From: Muribaculaceae bacterium Isolate-037 (Harlan)
GTDB taxonomy: Bacteria; Bacteroidota; Bacteroidia; Bacteroidales; Muribaculaceae
Length of the DNA stretch: 64,000 nt
Direction of reading: 5' to 3'
NCBI GenBank assembly: GCA_003762615.1
Contig: RIAZ01000009.1
Coordinates: 1 to 64,000 of the forward strand
A program made the translations under genes and the position numbers. Position 1 is the first letter of the stretch, and every line of letters starts with the position of its first letter. This document shows positions 18,318-26,515 of the stretch, piece by piece. Below the pieces are notes generated by a model, which was given only the letters and a program-made list of their open reading frames with translations, did not search any database and was not told where the DNA came from.

Positions 18318-19063
18318 AAGCATTTTCAATTCAGCAGCCGTGGGGGTCTTTGATATGTGCCGGTATCAAGGATGTGGAAAACCGCAAATGGGCATTGAAG
18401 GCAACCCCTCTGACTGTTCTTATTCACGTTGGGGCGAAACGCCATAAAATAGACGAAGACACCATGCCTTTGATATGGGCTAATCCCATAGAAGATGCGC
18501 AGACGATGGGGATTATAGGTAAAATCAATGATATGCCGACATCTGCAATAATAGGTGTGGCGACCATAGACCGGTGCGAAGAAGAAAACTTTTCTATATG
18601 GGCGCAGGATGGCCCCGGCGCGGAATACAAATGGGTCATGCGCGATGTAAAACTATTCAAAGAACCGATTCTGAATGTTAAGGGTAAGCTCGGCATATTT
18701 GAGATACCTGAAATCACACCTGACAATCTGCCTGAATGTGTGAATGTGCAGCCTATTCAGCGCGATGGCAAGCATCTGACCATACCTGTTGCCCGTGAGC
18801 TTTTCAATCTTATTCAGGATGGAGAAAGCGATACCCTGAATTTCAATCTAAGCGACCTCAACCAGCCGTTGTTTGCAACCAAGACCCTAAATCCCAAACC
18901 TACGGAATCAGTGACCCTCGTCTGCGGTGATGAAAGCATCGACGCGAATGTAACACATTACGCCATTGAACCGGTGCTTGATAAGAAAGGTGAAGTAATC
19001 ACTTACACCGATGCTTTTGACCGCGATTATAAGTGGTATCGTGTGGTAATAAGGATTGAATGA
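18314..19063 (+). CDS. ASCH-domain protein
   Basis: Protein of 249 residues. The N-terminal 135 residues are an ASCH domain: SIQQPWGSLICAGIKDVENRKW carries the G-x-K-x-x-E-x-R pattern, and GVATIDRCEEE and GKLGIFEI follow. ASCH domains resemble PUA/EVE folds and bind RNA or modified nucleic acids. The C-terminal 110 residues are a separate beta domain of unknown function ending KWYRVVIRIE. It sits between a nuclease-like gene and a small gene. Confidence 0.7.
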   Translation: MKAFSIQQPWGSLICAGIKDVENRKWALKATPLTVLIHVGAKRHKIDEDTMPLIWANPIEDAQTMGIIGKINDMPTSAIIGVATIDRCEEENFSIWAQDGPGAEYKWVMRDVKLFKEPILNVKGKLGIFEIPEITPDNLPECVNVQPIQRDGKHLTIPVARELFNLIQDGESDTLNFNLSDLNQPLFATKTLNPKPTESVTLVCGDESIDANVTHYAIEPVLDKKGEVITYTDAFDRDYKWYRVVIRIE

Positions 19064-19064
19064 T

Positions 19065-19325
19065 ATGAAGAAATCAGAAATGCGAAAAGCCTTTGATAAG
19101 GCTATCAGGAAATTGAATGAAGCCGATTGCGCTGTTCAGGAATTTGCTTCATATTTAGTATTTAAGGGCTATCCTTTGGATAGAGAACCTCAAGTCTCAG
19201 CCGTGGATGAAACTTGTATTATCATTACAAAAGAAGAAGGATTTGGCGGAATGGATGAAATGTCGGCAGAAGAAGCGATGGTTTTGATGGAAACAAAAGG
19301 TTGTATCACGCCAGATGACTTCTGA
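19065..19325 (+). CDS. Hypothetical protein, 86 aa
   Basis: Small, mostly helical, acidic protein at the end of the plus-strand operon. ATG at 19065 lies directly after the stop of the ASCH gene and is preferred to a TTG three codons upstream. Unknown function. Confidence 0.5.
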   Translation: MKKSEMRKAFDKAIRKLNEADCAVQEFASYLVFKGYPLDREPQVSAVDETCIIITKEEGFGGMDEMSAEEAMVLMETKGCITPDDF

Positions 19326-19358
19326 TAAACAAGTACCATAACCAAAATAAAAGATATT

Positions 19359-19384
19359 GCCCGGTGGAATAACCATCGGGCTTA
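19359..19384 (+). terminator. Terminator of the 17.5-19.3 kb operon
   Basis: GCCCGGTGG-AATAA-CCATCGGGC forms a 9-bp stem with one G-T pair, followed by TTATT. The U-run is weak, but the position 33 bases after the last plus-strand stop, before the convergent minus genes, supports a terminator. Confidence 0.65.
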
Positions 19385-19449
19385 TTATATGCCGGAATGG
19401 GCCACCACCTCACGATGCCGGCCATCCCTAAAATGAAAAAAGTATATGT

Positions 19450-19686
19450 CTATTCCGTCAGTACAAAAGCGTCAAATCCCGCATCCCTCAGTTCTTTCAG
19501 TCGATACTCCTGCAATGGTCGCGGTTGTTGCCCCGGTCGTTTGACTTCTACGAATGATGCTTTGCCATCCTTGAGGAGCATAAGGTCAGGGAAACCATTA
19601 AGATTACATAGGCTAATTTTTACAACCAAATAGCCCATTGCTTTGTATCTTTTGATTATCTTATTCTGTATTTTGCTTTCAAGATT
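19450..19686 (-). CDS. VRR-NUC domain nuclease
   Basis: Stand-alone VRR-NUC of 78 residues. Motifs are GFPDLMLL (P-D), then FVEVKRPG (E-x-K catalytic pair), then QPRPLQEYRLKELRDAGF, the family signature. The ATG at 19686 overlaps the stop of the HNH gene. These PD-(D/E)xK nucleases accompany phage helicases and may act on branched or single-stranded DNA. It lies downstream of the helicase gene, from which it is separated by an HNH gene. Confidence 0.8.
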   Translation of the reverse strand, partial: NLESKIQNKIIKRYKAMGYLVVKISLCNLNGFPDLMLLKDGKASFVEVKRPGQQPRPLQEYRLKELRDAGFDAFVLTE

Positions 19687-20278
19687 CATATTTCCAACTA
19701 TATTCATTATCATTATATCTTCCTTTTCCTCTGCATAGATATGAAATCCGCAGTGGGCTACATCCTAAGAATCTTGCGGCTTCTGACACGCTGGGGAATC
19801 TAAACATATCTCCATTTCTAAGCGATGTTGCTATAACAGGTCGTGATGTATTCGGATGATTCATCAAATGCAATCTTGTTCGTAGTAGTCCTGTTCCATA
19901 ATTGACATTTTCTTTTGTCGATACCCACTCTAAATTCCATATCGTGTTATTGCGAGGACATTCATCTTTATGATTGACTACATTTCTATTTCCTTGAGGT
20001 TTGCCTAAAAAGGCAAAAGCAACGAGCCTATGTATTAAGAATATTCTCTTTTGACCATTCTTGGATAGCATTACTTCCAAATACCCATTCTTCTTTAACT
20101 TCTGCCTTAATATTCTTGTTTTGGATTTTCTATACACACCTCCTTTTGTCAGTATTAGATGACCCAAAGACTTTATCCTACCTAAATTGCTAACTTGATA
20201 TAAGCCCTCATATCCGCAAATATCAAGCCATTCTTCATTAGGCAGATTGTAACTGGATGTATTCTTATAGCAAACCAT
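19679..20278 (-). CDS. NUMOD4-HNH homing endonuclease
   Basis: Protein of 199 residues starting at ATG 20278. Domains: NUMOD4 (EEWLDICGYEGLYQVSNLGR), HNH (IHRLVAFAFLG...VVNHKDECPRNNTIWNLEWV), and a C-terminal NUMOD1-like DNA-recognition part (SVSEAARFLGCSPLRISYLC). Such free-standing homing enzymes spread between phages by cutting intronless or HNH-less alleles. It is lodged exactly between helicase and VRR-NUC genes, which are normally neighbours. Confidence 0.85.
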   Translation of the reverse strand: MVCYKNTSSYNLPNEEWLDICGYEGLYQVSNLGRIKSLGHLILTKGGVYRKSKTRILRQKLKKNGYLEVMLSKNGQKRIFLIHRLVAFAFLGKPQGNRNVVNHKDECPRNNTIWNLEWVSTKENVNYGTGLLRTRLHLMNHPNTSRPVIATSLRNGDMFRFPSVSEAARFLGCSPLRISYLCRGKGRYNDNEYSWKYES

Positions 20279-20282
20279 ATAA

Positions 20283-21527
20283 TCAAAATAGTCTATTTTT
20301 ACTTTTGGCTTTATAATACGAATATGTAAAATCATTTTTACCGTGGACTGCTTCAAGAATATCCTGCTCTATTCCGCAGTCAGAACAGATGAAATACACT
20401 TGTGCCGGGGTAATCCTTTCTTTGGATGACAGACGATTCCTGCCTTGTTCATAGGAAAGATAGGAGTACTCAAGGTTATAGAAGATGAGTGCGTCAGCAG
20501 TATCAAGACGGACACCCTCCCTTGCGCTCCGCACCTGACCCAGATAAACCATATCATTGCCCTCATGCCGCTGAAACACTTCCGGCACGTCAGTCCATAG
20601 CGGAAATGCCTTTTTCAACAGGTCTAACTCCGTCTTATAGACGTAGAATATGGCGATTTTCTTACCGGCAAAGTAATCACGGATGTATTTTGCCTTTGAA
20701 TAGTCGGTGATTATATGCGTTCCGCACTCGTCAATCACGCTGCCGGATGACAACTGGTGCAGCTTAGACATCAGCTTTGCCGGGGTATCCCCCAAGATAT
20801 TGACATCATCCCACGAAAGGATTCTTTTCTTCTTGAGGTGGCTCAATGCGTTTTCAGTCCATTTAGACATTGGTACTGTCAATGTGTATTCCTCTATCTT
20901 AGCATCAAATCCCGCCTCTTCCTGAGAAAAGTCGATAAACAGTTTTTTAGTCACTGCATCAATCTTATCCTTTCGCGCATTGGAGTAGTCATTCAGAACA
21001 TGCCCCCCCACTTTCTTCAATCCCGGCTCCACATATACTTTCGCCCATTTATAGAAAGTAGTGAATAGGTTGAATGGTGAGAATGAACTTACCCAAAACT
21101 GATGATACAACTGCGAGAATGATTCTGGGGTTGGCGTACCTGAAAGGTAGATAATCGGCAATCCCTTGCATAGCATCTTGACTAATTTTGTGCGCTGGCT
21201 GGGTTTGGGAAATGAGCCGAGCCGATGCGCTTCATCAAGGATAACAAGGTCATAGTGTTTTCCGAGGCACTTCTGAGCCGATTCATAGTTGATGGCATCC
21301 ATTGTAAAAGTAGGACGCATCATGTTATAATCTGCATAGATACTTCGTAGGGCTCTAACAGTTGATAAGACAAGTACGGATTTTGCGCCATACTTCAAGG
21401 CAGCCGCCAATGCCGTCAGGGTCTTGCCTGTACGACATTCCATAGCCATATAGCATATCTTATACTGCTCAAGCAACTGCGCTGCCTGTGTCGATATTTG
21501 GTCTTGATAATCGCGTAGTTCTAACAT
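20283..21527 (-). CDS. SNF2/superfamily II DNA helicase
   Basis: Protein of 414 residues. Walker A is MECRTGKT (motif I), Walker B is ILDEAH, motif III is LSGTPT and motif VI is YEQGRNRLS. The N-terminal RDYQ is the Q-like motif of SNF2-type enzymes. It has both RecA-like halves and no extra nuclease. With the VRR-NUC it likely forms the phage helicase-nuclease unit in replication or recombination. Confidence 0.85.
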   Translation of the reverse strand: MLELRDYQDQISTQAAQLLEQYKICYMAMECRTGKTLTALAAALKYGAKSVLVLSTVRALRSIYADYNMMRPTFTMDAINYESAQKCLGKHYDLVILDEAHRLGSFPKPSQRTKLVKMLCKGLPIIYLSGTPTPESFSQLYHQFWVSSFSPFNLFTTFYKWAKVYVEPGLKKVGGHVLNDYSNARKDKIDAVTKKLFIDFSQEEAGFDAKIEEYTLTVPMSKWTENALSHLKKKRILSWDDVNILGDTPAKLMSKLHQLSSGSVIDECGTHIITDYSKAKYIRDYFAGKKIAIFYVYKTELDLLKKAFPLWTDVPEVFQRHEGNDMVYLGQVRSAREGVRLDTADALIFYNLEYSYLSYEQGRNRLSSKERITPAQVYFICSDCGIEQDILEAVHGKNDFTYSYYKAKSKNRLF

Positions 21528-21533
21528 AGTCTT

Positions 21534-21884
21534 TTATCTAAGTTTTGGATTGGAGCGGATACGTTTCCATTGATTCTGCCTTTTGAAGCCGGGAATAGGC
21601 TTATGGTGGTTTCTATATTTGGCTGAATAAGCATCATAGGGCTTAGGCTCTATTATATCCACGATACATTCAGGACGATGAGTATTGACAAGGGAATATA
21701 TTCTACCTCCATATTGCTGCATAGGAAATAATTGAGAGTAGAATATCCGGATTCCATCTAAACCATATAGGGTTATAAGATTCTCTGCTATCGTTCTGAA
21801 TTTTTCATTTTTATCCAGAATATAGACGATATGAGTTGCCGTGACACCAAAATCGTAACCTAATGCCTTATCAAAGGCATTAGG
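21534..21884 (-). CDS. Hypothetical protein, start unresolved
   Basis: The frame is open for 116 codons, and residues upstream of the first ATG (21722) look coding (for example GVTATHIVYILDKNEKF). No ATG, GTG, TTG or GTT occurs between the preceding stop at 21885 and 21722. Either only the last 62 residues are made, or the gene is the 3' part of a broken gene whose 5' part is the 39-codon frame 21880-21999. A 20-bp palindrome sits exactly at the break. C-terminus is basic (RNHHKPIPGFKRQNQWKRIR). Confidence 0.45.
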   Translation of the reverse strand, partial: PNAFDKALGYDFGVTATHIVYILDKNEKFRTIAENLITLYGLDGIRIFYSQLFPMQQYGGRIYSLVNTHRPECIVDIIEPKPYDAYSAKYRNHHKPIPGFKRQNQWKRIRSNPKLR

Positions 21885-21893
21885 TTACGATTT
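21850..21893. repeat. Perfect 20-bp inverted repeat with 4-base loop
   Basis: Positions 21850-21869 and 21874-21893 are perfect reverse complements around a tetraloop. The hairpin covers the stop codon of the upstream 39-codon frame and the start of the next open frame. A short TTTT follows on the minus strand, so it could act as a terminator, but it lies inside what looks like coding sequence. Confidence 0.8.
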
Positions 21894-21999
21894 CAACAAT
21901 GGCATTTATGATTGATTCCGCAGACTCTGTGACACACTTGCTGAAATCAGCAATCGCCCGGATGAAATCTTCACCAAAACGCTGTCTTATCGTTTCCAT
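21880..21999 (-). CDS. Small ORF ending in a hairpin, 39 aa
   Basis: ATG at 21999 lies two bases after the upstream stop; the frame reads METIRQRFGEDFIRAIADFS and ends at TAA within the 20-bp palindrome. Helical and not recognised. It may be a complete small protein or the 5' part of a gene continued at 21884. Confidence 0.4.
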   Translation of the reverse strand: METIRQRFGEDFIRAIADFSKCVTESAESIINAIVEIVT

Positions 22000-22000
22000 A

Positions 22001-22234
22001 TTATAGCTCTTTTAACGCTTTCTCAGACCTTTCTATGGCTCGCTTCACTGCTTCCACAAACTCTTCACGAAGAATTTCAGGCATCCTGATACCATCTTCA
22101 TTCCATCTCTTAGAATCTGGGGTAAGCAAGCTCCACCAATGATTATCTTCTTTCTCTAAGGTTGATTGAATTTCGTCCAATGCTTCAAGGTCACTAAGAA
22201 TACTTCTTGCTTCTTCTGCTTTATCTTTTTCCAT
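22001..22234 (-). CDS. Hypothetical helical protein, 77 aa
   Basis: Charged, helical, with paired tryptophans (NHWWSLLTPDSKRW). Starts 3 bases after the upstream stop. Unknown function. Confidence 0.5.
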   Translation of the reverse strand: MEKDKAEEARSILSDLEALDEIQSTLEKEDNHWWSLLTPDSKRWNEDGIRMPEILREEFVEAVKRAIERSEKALKEL

Positions 22235-22237
22235 AGG

Positions 22238-23032
22238 TCAATCATCTATTATACTGGTTTCAAGAATCAGACCGCCATTTTCAATATGCTGACGGGTGTA
22301 CGGAGATAGTTTGAGATACTGGTTATATGTGGGTCGAATCCATTTCAGAACCTTTGTTTCCGGACGTATGCTTTTATATGTAGCAATGTGTTTCATTGAA
22401 CCCTCACATTCTGGGCATTTAATCACGAAGGGAGTCACGCCTTTGACTGCGTAGGTCGTAACGATTTGATGACTGCAATCATCGCAAACATATAGGTCAT
22501 AAGTTCCTCTGCCATCATACACTTTCGCCTGTTCAGAATCAGCGCACAATTTGATATACTCTTCTTCCGAAAGAGCCGGGATTTCAGTTTCTTCAATTTC
22601 TACCGGCGCGAAGATTGCAACTGCCTTATCAATGGCATCCGACACTGCTTCTTCAAATGAATCAAAGACTGGATAACCATCGCGTTCCGGGATGCAATTA
22701 TAGTATTCGCCATTTTCATCCGTCCATTCATTTATGTCGCAAAGGTCGTATGACCAACGCTTACGCTCAACTGAGTTCATTTGGATGTGGATGCCGGTGT
22801 GTTCCCTAAACCATTGGACTGCTTCATCAAGTGTGAAGCGCGGACATACGCTTATCTCAATGTTCTGGGCTGCTATTCCTTTGGCAACCCCAAGATGCGA
22901 TTCAACTGCGGTCAACTTATTGTTGGGGCAATCATAGTAGATGGTATCGTCATCTTCCATCTGCTCTATTTCCCATAAGCCTGTCTCCGCAATGGCACAG
23001 CCTTGCGCATAGGTTATGTATTGCTTCTTCAT
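22238..23032 (-). CDS. Hypothetical protein with CxxC zinc-binding region
   Basis: Protein of 264 residues. Around residues 185-220 it has CDDC and, about 25 residues later, CPEC, which could form one zinc site. The N-terminal part is acidic. Its 5' end overlaps the previous gene by 4 bases. Function unknown; zinc binding is inferred from the cysteine pairs. Confidence 0.55.
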   Translation of the reverse strand: MKKQYITYAQGCAIAETGLWEIEQMEDDDTIYYDCPNNKLTAVESHLGVAKGIAAQNIEISVCPRFTLDEAVQWFREHTGIHIQMNSVERKRWSYDLCDINEWTDENGEYYNCIPERDGYPVFDSFEEAVSDAIDKAVAIFAPVEIEETEIPALSEEEYIKLCADSEQAKVYDGRGTYDLYVCDDCSHQIVTTYAVKGVTPFVIKCPECEGSMKHIATYKSIRPETKVLKWIRPTYNQYLKLSPYTRQHIENGGLILETSIIDD

Positions 23033-23481
23033 TCTGATAGGTTGTTAATGAGTTCTTTGAATATGTTGTTAAGCTGATGTTTCTCTTCATGTAGCCATTT
23101 TATAGCCTCCACACAAGCGGATACTGGGTCTTTTTGCAGCGTACCAAAGGGGAAGTCACCATCTTTAGAAATGTAGCGAAATTCATAGCCAAAATTGCAA
23201 AGACAAAGCTGACCCTCATAATCCTTTCCATCGATGTTTATTTTCTTCGGCAACAATGCTAATAATGCAGATGAAGACCACGCTGGCTCACCGACAAACT
23301 CCTGTTTGCCATAGGAAACTCCATCAATACAGAAATTGGTAGCCTGCATTTTATGTTGCCCAACGTAATATTGAAGATGTCCGTTTGGGAAAACGATGTA
23401 TGAGAGGTCTGCGGTGATGGGGTCAACACCGCAAGAAATAATGGTTTCTGATTGTTTTTTTGTTGTTACGAAAGGTATCAT
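23029..23481 (-). CDS. Hypothetical protein, 150 aa
   Basis: Begins MIPFVTTKKQSETIIS at ATG 23481, adjacent to the upstream stop (TGATATG). Mixed alpha/beta, two cysteines in QLCLCNFGYEFRYI. Unknown function. Confidence 0.5.
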   Translation of the reverse strand: MIPFVTTKKQSETIISCGVDPITADLSYIVFPNGHLQYYVGQHKMQATNFCIDGVSYGKQEFVGEPAWSSSALLALLPKKINIDGKDYEGQLCLCNFGYEFRYISKDGDFPFGTLQKDPVSACVEAIKWLHEEKHQLNNIFKELINNLSE

Positions 23482-23482
23482 A

Positions 23483-23896
23483 TCAAGATTCTGATTTTTG
23501 TTGTTTATCTGCATAAGGATGGTCAGGGATTGCCTTATAGAACTTGCAGCCACCGGTCTTTCGTGTTGGCATGGGAACAAACCCATAATCAGAAAGACCC
23601 TTGCGCATTTCATCGGATAACTTGACGTTGTTATATATCTTGCATAAGTTATCCGGATGTTGACAAGTATTTACGTTAAACTCCTTATCTAAAGTATCGC
23701 GCCCCCAATAAGATTCACGATAGTAGATAATCAGTTCTTTCTTATCCCATTCCTCGTGATAATGCTCACAGGAATAGCAAAGCGGTCTTATTTCAGGATT
23801 CTTAGGGCATATCTCTTCTTCATGCTTCTTACAGGCATGACGTTTCAGATAGACCTTTCCGCAATGCTCACATAGGTATGCCGGTACTTCTTTCAT
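23483..23896 (-). CDS. C2H2-type zinc-finger protein, 137 aa
   Basis: Residues 8-27 have CEHCGKVYLKRHACKKHEEE, a C-x2-C-x12-H type finger, and a second cluster CYSCEHYHEEW follows. More cysteines lie near residues 80 and 120. Probably a nucleic-acid-binding protein. It overlaps its upstream neighbour by 4 bases. Confidence 0.6.
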   Translation of the reverse strand: MKEVPAYLCEHCGKVYLKRHACKKHEEEICPKNPEIRPLCYSCEHYHEEWDKKELIIYYRESYWGRDTLDKEFNVNTCQHPDNLCKIYNNVKLSDEMRKGLSDYGFVPMPTRKTGGCKFYKAIPDHPYADKQQKSES

Positions 23897-24207
23897 TGCT
23901 TTTCAGATTGGGTTGAATCTTTGGTAGGGAAGTTAACTTCCTTACCAAAATCTATGTTTAACAAACCGATTATTCTATGCGCTCCATATTGGTTGATGTA
24001 GCCAGCTTCGGTTGCTTGCCTTAGAACCTCCTTGAGTCGGGAAACAACGATGACCTGCTCGTCAATCGGTATCAGTTCTATCTCCGATTGTTGATAGAAA
24101 TGATTCATGTCAGGTGTGGTGAAGAAAATATCTGATGACCCTTTCCACGCCTTGACTTCCACGATTTCACCGGTGGCGATTACTTTAGCCTTGATGTATC
24201 CCTGCAT
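23893..24207 (-). CDS. Hypothetical beta-rich protein, 104 aa
   Basis: Starts MQGYIKAKVIATGEIVEVK at ATG 24207. The first 50 residues look like a small SH3-like barrel (GEIVEVKAWKGSSDIFFTT), a fold seen in many small phage proteins; the rest is helical. Unknown function. Confidence 0.5.
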   Translation of the reverse strand: MQGYIKAKVIATGEIVEVKAWKGSSDIFFTTPDMNHFYQQSEIELIPIDEQVIVVSRLKEVLRQATEAGYINQYGAHRIIGLLNIDFGKEVNFPTKDSTQSEKQ

Positions 24208-24433
24208 TGTGGTAACTGTTTTCAATCTTATCCGCAATTATGCGCATACCGGCTGTTAGTCTGCGGACATGGGTAAACATAAGGTCAACATAGACGTGTG
24301 CCGGTGCCTCTTTCGGCATATAGCCATTGATGCAGACATCACTGACATATCCGTCATCATCCTTATTCCGGGTCAGATAAACCCATTCTTTAGCGCATAA
24401 GATGCGCCATATCGCTTTAAGTTTTGCTTTCAT
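24185..24433 (-). CDS. Hypothetical protein, LKAIW family copy 1
   Basis: Starts MKAKLKAIWRILCAKEWVYL at ATG 24433, in an ATGA overlap with the stop of the gene before. The N-terminal L-K-A-I-W then a strand then a charged loop is shared with 24837-25076, so the two are paralogues. The helical C-terminus may oligomerise. Unknown function. Confidence 0.55.
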   Translation of the reverse strand: MKAKLKAIWRILCAKEWVYLTRNKDDDGYVSDVCINGYMPKEAPAHVYVDLMFTHVRRLTAGMRIIADKIENSYHNAGIHQG

Positions 24434-24564
24434 ATCAATATCACGCAATTCATTCCATTATAGTCAAACCAATGAACCTCTTCTATTTTGCGCCCATCTG
24501 GGCCTACAACATCCAGCCACTGATTACCTTTGGATAATTCTTCTATGAGTTCTTTTGCTGACAT
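24430..24564 (-). CDS. Small hypothetical protein, 44 aa
   Basis: Begins MSAKELIEELSKGNQWLDVV at ATG 24564 and ends with TGA overlapping the next ATG (ATGA). A short helix then a strand hairpin (GPDGRKIEEVHWF). The coupling to the next gene supports translation. Confidence 0.55.
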   Translation of the reverse strand: MSAKELIEELSKGNQWLDVVGPDGRKIEEVHWFDYNGMNCVILI

Positions 24565-24583
24565 ATTATTTTGTATCCGATTA

Positions 24584-24874
24584 TTAGTTTTCAAAGATAC
24601 CCTTGTTGAAAAGGTTGTCGAAGAGTTTTCCTATATCGTAGTGGGTCTTATAACTGCCTCTATTTGCATTTCTGAGTAAACAAAGGATATAATTCCATTC
24701 TTTCCGTATCTTTTCGTCGGGAACGATGACATAATCCTTTTGGTCAAGCCACTGAAGAATGGTCTTAGCTTGATGAAAGAAACCGATTACATCATTATCC
24801 GTCAGATTATATTGGCGTTTCATATCTGACCCATATTCATTCGCCAACTTCTCTATGTCTTCCGTTCTTATCAT
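24584..24874 (-). CDS. Hypothetical helical protein, 96 aa
   Basis: All-helical, no catalytic motif. Overlaps the 3' end of the upstream paralogue gene by 38 bases in another frame. Unknown function. Confidence 0.5.
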   Translation of the reverse strand: MIRTEDIEKLANEYGSDMKRQYNLTDNDVIGFFHQAKTILQWLDQKDYVIVPDEKIRKEWNYILCLLRNANRGSYKTHYDIGKLFDNLFNKGIFEN

Positions 24875-25076
24875 TTTGGTTGTCTATTTCTTTATTGATT
24901 TTCCCCACTGCATCGGTCAGGATGTCCAAGATGGAGCTTGACAAACCTCTATTGGGAATGTATCGGTAGCTTGACCTAAATTCCACTTTAGTACCTTTGT
25001 CTTTGGTGGTGCAGACCAAATAATTATATGATACAAGCACCAGCCAAATTGCTTTGAGCTTCTGAATAAATCTCAT
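24837..25076 (-). CDS. Hypothetical protein, LKAIW family copy 2
   Basis: MRFIQKLKAIWLVLVSYNYL at the start matches the pattern of the 24185-24433 protein, a family I associate with Bacteroidales phages. The C-terminus is polar and basic. Unknown function. Confidence 0.5.
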   Translation of the reverse strand: MRFIQKLKAIWLVLVSYNYLVCTTKDKGTKVEFRSSYRYIPNRGLSSSILDILTDAVGKINKEIDNQNDKNGRHREVGE

Positions 25077-25077
25077 C

Positions 25078-25275
25078 TTATTTTATACCTCTTTTTTTTG
25101 ATAATCTTTTTAATATCCACTCAACTCCATTCAACGCAAAGTAATAGGCCATGACATAAACTATTAAGAAATAAATATCTTGACCAAATCCTACCCAATC
25201 GCCTATCATCCCAACTAAAAGTGTCGCACAAACACTAAAGATAGATATGATGACAAAAATGACTATTATCACCAA
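25078..25275 (-). CDS. Small membrane protein, 65 aa
   Basis: Two hydrophobic segments (residues 2-25 and 31-53) and a basic C-terminus (KRLSKKRGIK). The topology resembles small phage membrane proteins such as superinfection-exclusion factors or holins. The sequence gives no clear family. Confidence 0.5.
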   Translation of the reverse strand: MVIIVIFVIISIFSVCATLLVGMIGDWVGFGQDIYFLIVYVMAYYFALNGVEWILKRLSKKRGIK

Positions 25276-25334
25276 TAAAAAGAGTAGTTCTCTACCGATA
25301 AATTGCCTTTGCTATCCTTTGCATTGTGATAAGT

Positions 25335-25982
25335 CTATTCAGCATTGTTGTCAATGTCTTTGGGTTTGAAGCAATAGTCAGCCCATATCTCAATGAACTG
25401 GCGGCCGAAGTATTTTGCCAATTCTTCCGATTTGACGGCAAGGCGAGAGCCGTAATACGCATTCGAGACCGAGAAAGCGTTCCGCGAGCTCACGCAACCG
25501 AGACCGCAAGACGAACCGAGATACGCATAACCACCCCAGAGCAGCAGGCTGATTTCTTTCTTCCTTTCTTCGGTCATTTCGTCGATTTCTTCCTGTGTGT
25601 AAAGATAGAACCACGGATACCAGCGATATTCGTTTTCGGTAAATTCCGGCTTCCATCCCTCATTCAGGGCCGCAGCGATGATGCGAAGTTTCAGATAGGC
25701 GGCAACATCCGCGATTCCCTTTGCGTCAACGGCTGCCATAACATCATGCTCAAAAGCATTGTAGGCTATGACACAGGGATGATTCTCACCGAGGATATTA
25801 CAAGCATTCTCAAACGTCTTTACCCTTTCCGTAATGGGTCGGTTGTCGATAACTTCTTCCGGGTCATCAACGAGTTTCAGGGTATCGCCAACCCATACTG
25901 CCTTTTTACCTTTTGGGATTGGTGGCAGGGCGAAGCCAGCGGCTGATGCCGGTTTCAATTCTTTCAAATCTTCTTCTTTCAT
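25335..25982 (-). CDS. Second DGR-type variable protein
   Basis: Protein of 215 residues. N-terminal 140 residues are helical and contain LKLRIIAAALNEGWKPEFTE, NEYRWYPWFYLYT, then LLLWGGYAYLGSSCGLGCVSSRNAFSV. This is the DGR target framework, followed by YYGSRLAVKSEELAKYFG and a 34-residue tail. Unlike VR1, the variable part is internal rather than at the very C-terminus. This family is common in Bacteroidales phages as a remote DGR target. It lies 18 kb from the reverse transcriptase, surrounded by early-type genes rather than tail genes, so it may not be a tail protein. Confidence 0.75.
   Translation of the reverse strand: MKEEDLKELKPASAAGFALPPIPKGKKAVWVGDTLKLVDDPEEVIDNRPITERVKTFENACNILGENHPCVIAYNAFEHDVMAAVDAKGIADVAAYLKLRIIAAALNEGWKPEFTENEYRWYPWFYLYTQEEIDEMTEERKKEISLLLWGGYAYLGSSCGLGCVSSRNAFSVSNAYYGSRLAVKSEELAKYFGRQFIEIWADYCFKPKDIDNNAE
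25442..25546 (-). other. DGR variable repeat 2 (VR2)
   Basis: Aligns codon by codon with VR1 at 5708-5812. Several glycine codons differ synonymously (GGT here, GGC in VR1), which adenine mutagenesis from one template would not produce. VR1 and VR2 therefore come from different templates or have drifted. Confidence 0.7.
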
Positions 25983-26001
25983 TTGGTTTATTTATTTGGG
26001 G

Positions 26002-26514
26002 TTAAAGTTTCTTGTTAGGTGTCCTTTTCGGCAATGGTATTGGCTTCCAATGTGTGTAATAGGAGTGCTTTTCTATATCGCCAAGCCAATCATCGCAGCA
26101 GACCGCCTCAATATCATTGTCACTTCGGTCATAGATAAGAAAAGGCATATTGTCGAACATCTCATAAAGGCACTCATCAGTAGCAAAGCCATCCTTATCA
26201 CGATGAATCTCTGCCCAGAATCCCATTCCGGCAATGAAGTCATCCTCGCTATTTATGCGGTTGTGGTCATCCTGTTGGATGTTCTGAGCGTACTGATTAG
26301 CGAATCGCCTTATTAAGTCGGTAGGCTCTTCCTTAGAATCATCCTTGCTATTATGATAATACTTATCATAGAAGAGCCGTAGCGGTTCATCGGAGCGCAT
26401 CATCGTACCGTTGAAGTCACCGCATACGACATCACCACATCTTTGTGATTCCTTTCTTATCCTTACAAAACAAGATTCAACGCTTGCACCGGGATTAAAT
26501 TCAATCGTCTTCAT
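26002..26514 (-). CDS. Hypothetical protein, 170 aa
   Basis: Starts MKTIEFNPGASVESCFVRI at ATG 26514, immediately after the stop of the gene upstream. Acidic, mixed alpha/beta, with two DDW/DNMPF segments near the C-terminus. No family recognised. Confidence 0.5.
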   Translation of the reverse strand: MKTIEFNPGASVESCFVRIRKESQRCGDVVCGDFNGTMMRSDEPLRLFYDKYYHNSKDDSKEEPTDLIRRFANQYAQNIQQDDHNRINSEDDFIAGMGFWAEIHRDKDGFATDECLYEMFDNMPFLIYDRSDNDIEAVCCDDWLGDIEKHSYYTHWKPIPLPKRTPNKKL

Positions 26515-26515
26515 A

